Source: Isoetes taiwanensis
Taxonomy: Eukaryota; Streptophyta; Lycopodiopsida; Isoetales; Isoetaceae
NCBI GenBank assembly: GCA_021234155.1
Contig: JAJEKV010000005.1
Span: 20,816,089-20,880,088 of the forward strand
Direction of reading: 5' to 3'
Length of the DNA stretch: 64,000 nucleotides
Position 1 is the first letter of the stretch, and the number at the start of each line of letters is the position of its first letter. The position numbers and the translations under genes are program-made. Below, piece after piece: positions 23,956 through 33,165 of the stretch. The notes beneath the pieces are model-generated. The model searched no databases and was not told the DNA's origin. It worked only from the letters and a program-made list of their open reading frames with translations.

Positions 23956-24828
23956 GTGGATTCCCAGGAGCTGGCTTGTGGGAATTCGGATAGGATGGAG
24001 AATAGAGAGGTGGTGCCCAGCTCAATGCCACCTTTGGAGTCTGTAACTTTGCCATCCTTGGTTGGTGTGAATGGTGATGTGCTGCCAGAAGACCCCTTTC
24101 AGGTATCTGCAGCTTCCCCAGAGGTGGTGCCTCAACCGCCGCGAGCCCCAGCTCCTCATGCATGGAAAGGTAATGACACTGTTGCCCGTCTTTCTAGGCC
24201 TAGGTTTTCTGATTGGATTAGGCAACCGGTGCAAGCAGAAAGTGCTGAGAAAAGTTCTAGGGTGACAGAGGCACTACTTATCTTAGAGCAGAATAACAAG
24301 AAGGATTTGCAGCAAGTTTTTAAATCATTACCTCCTGTTGTAGAAATCAATCACCAAAAGCATGTGCAGTATACAGAGAATTTGGTGGCATCTTCGGTGT
24401 TAGGCCATTTCACTGGGGCCTTTTTGGATATGCAGAGGCTTGGGTACTGGCTACGGGCTCAGTTTAAGAGGCTGGGGTTGCCTCCATATGTGACCCTGAA
24501 GTCTCTGGGTAATAATTTTTTTCTTATTATGGTTGATTCTGAGGCCACGGTGGAGCAGTTGGTCTCGCATGGAGTGGCACGTATGGGAGGGGCCTATGTT
24601 TTGTTCCAGCATTATGCTCCAGGTTTCTCTTCTGCTAGGCCTGCTGCAGTTAGAGTGCCATGCTGGCTTCAAATCCGAGATCTGCCTCCAGAGATGATGG
24701 TGCCTGAGTTTCTAGTGGCCATGGCCAAAGGCCTGGGAACTCACATAGCGCACTCGATTGTGGGTGCACCACAGATATGTGTAGGTATTCGGGCGGATGA
24801 GGTGTTACCTCAGAGTCTTGTGGTTAAA
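23956..24828 (+). pseudogene. L1 ORF1, N-terminal part (DUF4283-like), inverted
   Basis: A single open frame of about 290 element-derived codons, preceded by a 5' UTR from about 23550. Motifs shared with the ORF1 at 49.2-50.1 kb: NDTVAR near residue 74, VEINHQKH, VASSVLGHFTGAFLD, KRLGLP, and LQIRDLPPE in a DUF4283-like nucleic-acid-binding domain. The element sequence stops at the TSD (24829); codons after it are host DNA. The CCHC knuckle usual after this domain is not in this half. Confidence 0.8.
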
Positions 24829-26389
24829 AGATGGTATCTTTGTACTACGCCTCCATTAATCTTACTATTTGGTTCCATTTATGGCAAACTCTTAGTGTGT
24901 ATTTTGTGGACAAAAGCTTAGAGGGCGACAGACAAAGCTTGGACAAGTAAATGTGATTGCTTCTTCAGTCTTTCTCACCATTTTGAACTCATTCTTATCA
25001 CTGTGGATACTTATATTTGTGTGGCTTAAGTTTTAGAAAAGATTCGACACTGTACAATGGGTTCTAGCCCCCCCCTTTTGCTTCTTCGAGAATTTGATCT
25101 AACATTTGCAACTCTTGCCACAGCTACTTGCTTTATGCAGCATTACAAATTTGAGCTTTGGCGATGGCTATCTCTAGGCTCCATTTTTTGCTTCCTTCAT
25201 AGTTATGAATCATCACATCTAGCAAGGGTCTACCGAGCTTTAACAAACTAGTAAGCTTTCCCATGTCTAAACATGTCCCCTCTTTAGTTTCAAAGATTTC
25301 TTTTTTTGCTTTTCTCCTCTTCTAGCTATGGCAAACTTTGGTTTGGGAAATACAAGGGTTATAAAACCTTTGTCCAACATGCTGGCAACAATTTAGATGG
25401 ATGTGGGGCGGTCTGAATTTTAGCCATGGAAAAGAAAATCAGTGGGTTATAAACAAACCTATTTTATTTGTCGAATTTTTCAAAGCCCATTTTAGTTAAA
25501 TATACTTTTATATTTTTAACTTATTTTCGATGAATAAAACTGAACAAAAAGGAAAAAAGATATCCCTCCTTACGTTAGGCTTAGGTTAGCTTAAAGAACG
25601 AAGCAAAAAAAAGGCGGCACCGGCGGCATTCTTTTCACAGATTCATATAAGCAGCAGGCAGATTCAACAAAGCCGACACACCTGCTCCTCTTGTAGCTGC
25701 TGCAATCAACTATTTTTTGAAGATTTAAGGAGGGAGGGGCCGAGTACTTCTAAATGTTTTATCTGGTAAAATTATATGTATGTTTCGTTTTTGTAGCAAT
25801 TGTAGGCTGGAAAAATGTCTTAAGCAGGTTTTGTTAGTGTAGGAAAGTTTCCATGAAGTTATAAGAAGTTTCCCGAACCAAGTGGCGAACTGCTCTAGCG
25901 TCGAGCTGTGGCATTATCAGGCTGATCTGACGTAGTAGCAAGATAGGATGGACTTTTTATTGTAATTTATCAAGAAAAAGTGGGCCTATATGCTCTGTAA
26001 CATGTTTTGTTTGTGACCCACAGGGTATGAAGCATCTCCTTTCAATTCTGGAAGATATCATCTATAAAACAAATAGTTTGGTGATCATTGCCAGCTTATA
26101 AACAAAGTTTAGTTCCTTTGACGGCCGATGATGTGGATTTTGCCTGCTAGCTCATTGTGGTATTTCTTATATTTTCCTTTACCCTTTTATCTAGACTAGG
26201 ATCTCCTCGTTAGCCATCTTGTTACAACATCTAGCCTGGCTTCTACATTATATTACTACTATTTTGCTGAATGTTAAAGTTTGAATTTTCTGCACTACAA
26301 GAACATTATTGCTCAACTAGCTCAGATTTTCACTGGGTTATGATGCAAACCAACAAAAAACAGATGGACCTTACCACATTGTGGCTCTT

Positions 26390-26960
26390 TTACAGGGTTG
26401 GAAGCTTCAACTATGGCATATACAATGCAAGCCTCCAGGTAACGAACAGCCCAATCACAGAGCACTATAGTCTGCAATTGACTAAAAAATTCGTGTGCAG
26501 CTTGGAAGCTTGAGAACAGAAATGATCTGATGTGGGGTAGCATTTTTTGCTCTGGCCACTACCATAGCTATGGCTACAGCTATAGAAAGCGGTGAGAACA
26601 CTGCATTGTAGGTTCTGATGCAAACGACCCCCAGTAGACAGGAATGACTAAAAATCAAACACTGCAACTTCAAGAAGTACTGTCATCTTACCTCGAGTGC
26701 TGCCTGTGCAAATCGTGGCCTGGTCATGCTTGGTCGTTGAACGATCACCATGCTTGGTCGATGAAAGAGCACTCCAGTTCATGGAAGTATCTCCGAGAGA
26801 CTGCAAGGCTGCAAGATCGGCTATGGCGGAATATAGGGTTGTGAGTTTTTTCGTTCGAACCTTAAATCTAAACCGTCCTCAATCTAGCCCTAGATCTAAG
26901 TCGTCCGATCTAGGGCGCTGTTGAAGACAGACATACAGTTTATAATATATATAGGATAGG
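26390..26960 (-). pseudogene. Serpin-like pseudogene fragment with promoter-like 5' segment
   Basis: On the minus strand from about 26610 the frame reads YNAVFSPLSIAVAIAMV, then NATPHQIISVL, matching the N-terminal serpin signature (N-x-x-FSPLSI ... G-T-x-x-Q). The next codons need a one-base shift at about 26515 to reach AAHEFFSQLQTIVLCD, which fits the following serpin helix; similarity then fades. Upstream at 26955-26790 are a CCTATATATATTATAA motif and a CCCTAGATCGG motif like those of the repeats at 9.4 and 10.7 kb, then IADLAALQSLGDTSM. No reactive-centre loop is present, so no inhibitor can be made. Confidence 0.55.
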
Positions 26961-26999
26961 ATTATGTTTGTTGCTCTACATTAGATTATATGCTAAATG

Positions 27000-27630
27000 T
27001 CTAAATAAGGTTGTTATGTTACATTGGAGGCTTGATGTTATAGACTAGACTTTCATGCACTAGTAAGATATTCTTTCAGTGTCAATATAATGGCAGAATT
27101 ATTTATGGAGTCTGATGTTGGAGTTTGCTGGTGTTAGATTCTTTTGGAGAAGCAGTTATAATATTTGCAGAATCAGTAATGGATTCTATTCCTGGAATCA
27201 ATGGATGGATCATGATATTTATACGACCTAAGTTTTTCCTTTTAAGTTAGGTAAAGAGATCATTATCTTTCTTTCGCACTGTTGTACCTATGATCTTGCC
27301 CTTGTTTCCTCTATAGTAGGATTTTAGTTGGATTAGGGGCAGTGGATGCAGGTTATGGGATTCAGAGTTTCACGAATGGTGAAAACTGAAATTGGATTTC
27401 TGGTAATAGTTAGTTTCAGATTGAAGTAACATAGTAGTTTCTTTAATGTTTGCTGGAAAGATTGAAAGCTGAAGGCGATTTTTGAAGTGGCTTCTTTAAG
27501 GTTACTAGACTCTATTTATCCATTTGAATAAGTGTGGATAATGGTTTAACCAAGGTTCGAATCCTTGGAGTTCCTTTCATTTATTACCGTCTTGTCACAT
27601 TGGAAAAATTTCCTGTAATTACCATTGGTA
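27000..27630. other. No gene recognised; isolated B-box-like motif
   Basis: Nothing coding was seen. At 27551-27570 a CCAAGG-TTCGAAT-CCTTGG arm matches a tRNA T-arm or Pol III B box exactly, but no acceptor stem or convincing A box could be placed around it. Confidence 0.4.
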
Positions 27631-27639
27631 AAGACTATT

Positions 27640-28315
27640 ATTTAAACACCTTGCACTATGAAACCACTGCATAGCTAGCACAAGAACCACTGCATGCTAT
27701 GATGAGAAAAAGTGATACTGTATTAATAAATTAACTTAGAATGCTTTGGTCAATAAATCACTAGTGATCTCTAACTTTAATTACTAAACACCCTATATGA
27801 TTTCCATTTGCGAAATGGGTAGCATTCTACTAAAAATCCTAGATGTTTTGCATGCACAAAATGGGTAGCATTTTACTAAAAACCCTATATGATTTGCATG
27901 CACAAAAGGAAAGGCTTTAGACCATTAAACACATGCAGCTTCTGTCACTTTTAACACAATGCAAAACCATATAAACTTATCATAACACTTTAAGAACCAC
28001 ATTACACAACACCCTATTAAATCGAGTCTCATTACCACTACCTTATATCACATTACGAACCATACACATGAACCATGATATGAAACAATGGCGAATAAAC
28101 ATGGTAGAAAACCATATAATTGAGCACCATGATTAAACCATCGATAATTATTTTGTCAAAATACCACTTTATTAAAGCATCTAAAGAAACCACATACTTT
28201 AGCCATGTAATGTTTTTAATGATATCAACCCACAAAGATGCATTGGTTTCTTTGAACGGCTTTTTATGTATAACGAAGGAAAAACCCTGTAATAGTTTTA
28301 TTTTTGGGTGCCTTG
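27640..28315 (-). repeat. TGGTTT-rich interspersed repeat, copy 2 (reverse orientation)
   Basis: Rich in AACCAC and AAACCAT motifs, i.e. the complement of the modules at 17186-17745, and ends on the plus strand in TTTTTGGGTGCCTTGTG, the complement of the start of copy 1. The left limit is approximate. Confidence 0.5.
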
Positions 28316-28329
28316 TGAAATCTGGGGGC

Positions 28330-29154
28330 GCAAATCTAAAGACGCAAATTTGGAAAGACATACGCAAAGCGCGTGCTCAAACATATGCCACTAACTCTGG
28401 TCGATCAGTTGGTGATTGACCATATAACAACTCCTTCCTAATCTCTTCCCAGTTTGCATTGATAGTCATGGTTATAAAGAGGTTTAGCTTGCCAATTCAA
28501 GAATAATAGACATGGCATCCTGTGTATCTCGGACCTCCCTCTGACCATCTTTGGGCTTATCATCAATAGGCATTAAACCACCTAATTTGCAGTTGGTGCA
28601 TTACATTGCCTCCTCATCGGATTTTGCACGTTGCAAGAAGGTATATGCAAACTAGTAGCCATGGTTGGATGAATAGCATAATTTGTGCCGCACTAAGAAA
28701 TATGCTAAAATGGATTAACTCTGTCATAAGGGCCTGCAACTGCACCCCTATTTCTTGTCTCAATCCATCAAAAATTGGCATCCTATGTTCAACTTGCATG
28801 TCATCACCATCCATGATGTATATCACTGCAAATTGTGCATGCTCTTGATTCCTTTCCGTGGCAATAGTGTTCCTATCTTATGGCACATGCACCATTGACC
28901 CTAAAGGTAAGTTCCACCAAGGCATTTGCCAATGCCTCATTAATTTTCATGCCCACTAAGGCAAATGAATATATTATTGTACTTTCTAATGTTCATCCTA
29001 AAGTGATCACTCAACCTATCTATTCTCGTATATAGCTCAAACAAAGCCTGTGGTGGTTCTGGAATTAATGGCAGCTGAATGTTTCCATCCGCACATACGT
29101 CCATACGCGCAACTTCGACAACACCACATATTGATATTGGCAAGAATAGATATT
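28330..29154 (-). pseudogene. Helitron replicase fragment (Helitron_like_N)
   Basis: Read on the minus strand from the LTR insertion at 29154: a frame reads GNIQLPLIPEPPQALFEL and then HFRMNIRKYNN, typical of the Helitron_like_N region (P-P-x-x-L-x-E-L ... HFRxNIRxYN). After stops and gaps come IYIMDGDDMQVEHRMPIFDG and FITMTINANWEEIRKELL followed by GQSPTDRPELVAYV, matching the Helitron FxTMTxNPxWxEI...GQ...DRPDLVxRV motif. Several stops and deletions; no helicase domain nearby. The right part of the element continues at 33106 after the LTR insertion. Orientation agrees with the Helitron 3' ends at 10793 and 17024. Confidence 0.75.
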
Positions 29155-29985
29155 TGATATGATTTATGGGTTCTTGAGAAGTTATCCACTTAGTACAACA
29201 GTTATACAGATTCAACAGGAGAAAATGATCTTATTGCAGTTCGGCTAGAAAATAAAAGTACTTGGCTTCCACAACCAAGCTTTGGAGCATTACATAACCA
29301 CCCAACCGGGTCCAGAGATCAAGGCAATTCTCAAGGAGATAATAGACAGATTGACCACAGCCTCCACAGCTATAGTCTTCTGAGATCTTTAGAAATACGC
29401 AAGCCACGGTCTTAATAGGCTTTGAGAGGCACTACGGCTTAGAGATCGGCTAAACACCACGTTAGAGCCGGTGAATAGCCCTACTTGCCGGATAGGATCA
29501 AGCCAAGCAGCGTTGGAGTTTATGGGCGTGGTGAACTGGCGAGGAGGCCGGATTCGGCTGCAACCGATTTCTGCCAGCCGGGACTTGAGGATGCCGGAAT
29601 TAGTAGCGGGGACTTCCGCCTTCGATCGAGCCGACAAGCTGTCTCCTTCTATCCCTATCCCTTTCGATTCTCCCCTTACGGTGACAACACACCGGCCTCG
29701 CTATTCTTGTTCCAGTTCCCTTTTTTATCTAATTTGGTTAACCGTTCAATATTTCCATGCATCCCTTCTTTATACGAAATATCTTCCCTTCTTTAAGGGT
29801 TGATTACAATAGCGTGCCCCCTTTTTGGTAAAGATAGTTACATGTGCCTTCTCCCATAAAATATCATCTCCTAACTATGAAAAATATATTTGCATGTAGC
29901 ATATTTCGCCCCTAGCAACCATTAGTTTCCGTGTGCACTATTGCCTTAATTCTCTGGACCACTCCCCCTAGCATGCTCCATATCA
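29155..29985 (-). repeat. 3' LTR of the gag-only element (831 bp)
   Basis: Bounded by TGATATG at 29155 and CATATCA at 29985. On the minus strand it is preceded by a purine tract AAGAAGGGATGGAAT (30000-29986), the expected polypurine tract. Confidence 0.85.
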
Positions 29986-30126
29986 ATTCCATCCCTTCTT
30001 AAGGAAGATCGTCCGCGATCTTTCGAATGCACTTGAGATGGGTCCATCCCTTCTCAAGATAATTACGTCCAAGTCAAATTGCATCGAAGGGTTCCGTAAT
30101 CCTGCAAACTTAAGAAATAGTTATGG

Positions 30127-30241
30127 ATATCCGCGTACTTCCGCAGTACGATATATCCTTGTACCTTCGCGGTATTACTTAATTGTATCTCCATGATACA
30201 GTATCTCCACGATACCCAATCATTGTATCTCCACGATACTG
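30127..30241. repeat. Cluster of mini-hairpins with TCCRY-type loops
   Basis: Short inverted repeats follow each other: CGTACT-TCCGC-AGTACG (30134-30150), GTACC-TTCGC-GGTAT, TGTATC-TCCAT-GATACA (30184-30200), GTATC-TCCAC-GATAC (30201-30215) and the same again at 30225-30239. They lie between gag and the polypurine tract of the LTR element. Confidence 0.8.
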
Positions 30242-30421
30242 ATGTAAATTTTGTCAGGTCTATTGCTACAACTACAATTTCCATTCTTCAAAATTTACAT
30301 CTAATGCACCATGCTTATATAATAATTTAATTTTCATTCCACATAAAAAAGCAACATACAAATCCATTCTTGCAAATCAAATCTTGCAAATCTAACCCTA
30401 AGGTAAAAATTTTAACTATGT

Positions 30422-31620
30422 TTACCCCAGATTTCCCATTTGGAGCCATTTCCGTTCTTTGGCATTAGCTTTTGCCCGTTCTTCATCTTGGAAGCTTACA
30501 CCTTTCTTCCGCTCATCAGCAGCCTTAGAGGTCTCAGGTATATCCTCCAGTTTTGGACCTTCAATAGCATGCATTTGTGCACCCCTTTGTAATTTAGGTG
30601 TCTCAACCTTTGTGATCCCCCCTTCTCCAAACGGACAATCCCTTAGGTAATGCTTTCCTCCGCATCTATAACAACCTCCCTTTGGTTCCCTAGTTTCCTT
30701 CCTCGGTCTACCTTGACTTCCCTCTTCCCGCTTCTTTTCAGAACCATTACCGTTGCCGTTATTTTTCCTCTTTTTGAAGCTTCTGGAAGATTCCTTACTT
30801 CCATTCTTCTCTTTGCTACTCTTTTTATCCTCTTGATCATCTGAAGTGTCTTCATCCCAGAAATCAAATTTCCTAGTTTTGGGATCTAATTTCCGTTCCA
30901 CTGCAGATGCTAATTTTATGGCTTCATTTAAATCCTTGGGGTGAAATATCTCCATCTCTGCATAGATATCATCCCTACATCCGCTGACATATTTTCTCAG
31001 AAGCTCTTTCCCATCCAGATTCCTTATTAATGCTGCTAAATGAGTGAATTTGGAAGTGTAGGATTGAATGCTCTCAGTTTCCCCCTGTTTCAGACGATCC
31101 CATTCCCTACGCAGCTCACTGTGATAGTTAGAAGGTAAATAATGTGCTTCAAATGCTGTTTTGAAACTTTCCCAATCACTGATCTTGGGATCACATTCTC
31201 GTCTGCCTTGCCACCATGCTTGAGCTTGATCTTTTAAGTAAGTATCCATGGCTTGCAATCTTTCCACATCTCATTGCCCGCACGCTCAAAAAACTTTTCC
31301 CATCGGCCGACAAACCCCGACAACCTTAATGGGCTTTGTCTTTCCCCTTTGAACGACGGCATGTCTGCTTTCTCCAACCACTTTCTCAGCTTAGGTGGCG
31401 GTGGAGGAGTTACTGGTGGAGGATCATTAGGCAAAGGAGGTTGCGAGGGCTGCAGATAAATATCAGGAAGGAAACGGTACAGGATAGACAGCAATTCCAC
31501 TTGCCTGTCATACTCTTGCTGACTGCTAGGCATAGGTAATGCTAGCTGGGATGCAATATAGCTGGCGTTGGACAAGGCTTGCTGATATTGTGCTTCAGTA
31601 ACATTGAAGCGTTGGGCCAT
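30422..31620 (-). pseudogene. LTR-retrotransposon gag with zinc knuckle, one frameshift
   Basis: Starts MAQRFNVTEAQYQQAL at 31620, passes a Pro-rich linker and MPSFKGERQSPLRL, and shifts frame at about 31260 inside FERAGNE/VERLQAMDTYL. It then reads DQAQAWWQGRRE, FKTAFEAHYLP and LKQGETESIQSYTSKF, the Retrotrans_gag core, followed by a Lys/Arg/Ser-rich linker and CYRCGGKHYLRDCPFG, a CCHC knuckle. Ends KWLQMGNLG. Gag would form the particle and bind the RNA. No protease or polymerase follows, so activity would need enzymes from another element. Confidence 0.85.
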
Positions 31621-31642
31621 TGATCAGGTAAGAGGTTCGGCT

Positions 31643-31655
31643 GGCTCTGATACCA
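31643..31655 (-). promoter_or_regulatory. Primer-binding site for initiator tRNA-Met
   Basis: On the minus strand TGGTATCAGAGCC follows the LTR end (CATATCA) after two bases, the standard place and sequence for tRNA-Met priming of plant LTR elements. Confidence 0.9.
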
Positions 31656-31657
31656 CT

Positions 31658-32257
31658 TGATATGATTTATGGGTTCTTGAGAAGTTATCCACTTAGTACA
31701 ACAGTTATACAGATTCAACAGGAGAAAATGATCTTATTGCAGTTCGGCTAGAAAATAAAAGTACTTGGCTTCCACAACCAAGCTTTGGAGCATTACATAA
31801 CCACCCAACCGGGTCCAGAGATCAAGGCAATTCTCAAGGAGATAATAGACGAGTTGACCACAGCCTCCCGACTATAGTCTTTCGAGATCTTTAGAAATAC
31901 ACAAACCACGTCTCTTAATAGGCTTTGAGAGGCACTCTGACTTAGAGATCGGCTAAACACCACGTTAGAAGCGGTGAATAAGCGCCCTCCGCCGGATAGG
32001 ATCAAGCCAAACAGCAGCGTTGGAGTTTATGGACGTGAAACGGCGAGGAGGCCGGATTCAGCGGTACAACCCGATTTCTCGCCGGCAGGACTTGAGGATG
32101 CCGGAATTAGTAGCAGGGACTTCCGCCTTCCTGATCTGAGCCGACAACTGTCTCCTTCTATCCCTATCCCTTTCGATTCTCCCCTTCTGGTGACAACACC
32201 TGCGCCTCCTGCTATTCTTGTTCCAGTTCCCTTTTTATCTAATTTGGTTAACCGTTC
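31658..32257 (-). repeat. 5' LTR, truncated, of the gag-only element
   Basis: Matches 29155 to about 29750 of the full LTR, then stops at ACCGTTC; about 230 bases of the U3 side are missing. Confidence 0.85.
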
Positions 32258-32262
32258 GCAAT

Positions 32263-33105
32263 TGATATGGAGCATGCTAGGGGGAGTGGTCCAGAGAATT
32301 AAGGCAATAGTGCACACGGAAACTAATGGTTGCTAGGGGCGAAATATGCTACATGCAAATATATTTTTCATAGTTAGGAGATGATATTTTATGGGAGAAG
32401 GCACATGTAACTATCTTTACCAAAAAGGGGGCACGCTATTGTAATCAACCCTTAAAGAAGGGAAGATATTTCGTATAAAGAAGGGATGCATGGAAATATT
32501 GAACGGTTAACCAAATTAGATAAAAAGGGAACTGGAACAAGAATAGCAGGAGGCGCAGGTGTTGTCACCAGAAGGGGAGAATCGAAAGGGATAGGGATAG
32601 AAGGAGACAGTTGTCGGCTCAGATCAGGAAGGCGGAAGTCCCTGCTACTAATTCCGGCATCCTCAAGTCCTGCTGGCAGGAAATCGAAGTTGCAGCTGCG
32701 GAATCCGGCCTCCTCAGTTCGTTCACGTCCATAAACTCCAACGCTGCTGTTTGGCTTGATCCTATCCGGCAGTAGGGCGCTATTCAGCCTGCTCTAACGT
32801 GGTGTTTAGCCGGATCTCTAAGCTGTAGTGCCTCTCAAAGCCTATTAAGACTGTGCTTGCTGTATTTCTAAAGATCTCAGAAGACTATAGCTGTGGAGGC
32901 TGTGGTCAATCTGTCTATTATCTCCTTGAGAATTGCCTTGATCTCTGGACCCGGTTGGGTGGTTATGTAATGCTCCAAAGCTTGGTTGTGGAAGCCAAGT
33001 ACTTTTATTTTCTAGCCGAACTGCAATAAGATCATTTTCTCCTGTTGAATCTGTATAACTGTTGTACTAAGTGGATAACTTCTCAAGAACCCATAAATCA
33101 TATCA
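32263..33105 (+). repeat. Inverted full-length LTR
   Basis: Starts TGATATGG and ends CATATCA; the reverse complement of the LTR at 29155-29985. It is preceded by AAT, as a 3' LTR is next to its polypurine tract. It forms a ~600-bp palindrome with 31658-32257. Confidence 0.85.
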
Positions 33106-33165
33106 ATATTATTTGTTATTGTAAATATTTTTATTATTGAAATTGTCTAATGACAATATCATCAT
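33106..33165 (-). mobile_element. Helitron fragment, right side of the LTR insertion
   Basis: TATTGTAAATATTTTTATTATTGAAATTGTCTAATGAC matches 10.90-10.95 kb and 17.09-17.14 kb. It continues the Helitron broken by the LTR element, and meets L1 sequence at about 33165. Confidence 0.75.

Larger units (their letters stand above)
19201..24841 (-). mobile_element. L1 retrotransposon with 5' inversion (twin priming), TSD AGATGGTATCTTT
   Basis: Identical 13-bp direct repeats AGATGGTATCTTT lie at 19201-19213 and 24829-24841. The 3' part (19214 to about 23540) is minus-strand: poly(A) tail seen as T's at 19211-19225, ORF2 and the C-terminal part of ORF1. The 5' part (about 23550-24828) is plus-strand: 5' UTR and the N-terminal part of ORF1. 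The two parts therefore meet head to head but carry complementary halves of one element inside one TSD pair, as expected from twin priming. The 5' UTR resembles that of the ORF1-only element at 48.4-50.9 kb. Confidence 0.9.
29155..33105 (-). mobile_element. Gag-only LTR retrotransposon carrying an extra inverted LTR, TSD ATATT
   Basis: Order from left: full LTR (29155-29985), internal region with gag (29986-31657), tRNA-Met primer site (31655-31643), truncated LTR in the same orientation (31658 to about 32257), five bases, then a full LTR in opposite orientation (32263-33105). ATATT occurs directly outside both ends (29150-29154, 33106-33110). The flanks rejoin a Helitron sequence known intact at 10.89 kb, confirming the empty site. 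Both outer ends are U5-type LTR ends. No pol was found, so the element is non-autonomous. Confidence 0.85.

Noticed and set aside
23956-24921. A separate plus-strand L1 independent of the minus-strand one
   Set aside because: One TSD pair bounds both parts, and they hold complementary halves of ORF1.
27551-27570. tRNA T-arm-like CCAAGG-TTCGAAT-CCTTGG
   Set aside because: No matching acceptor stem, D arm or anticodon arm at tRNA spacing; likely chance or SINE relic.
30201-30239. CRISPR-like short repeats
   Set aside because: Units are hairpins of 15 bases with no spacer structure, in a plant retroelement.
29389-32734. Frames of up to 120 codons within the LTRs on both strands
   Set aside because: They recur in each LTR copy and their complements, and match no protein family.
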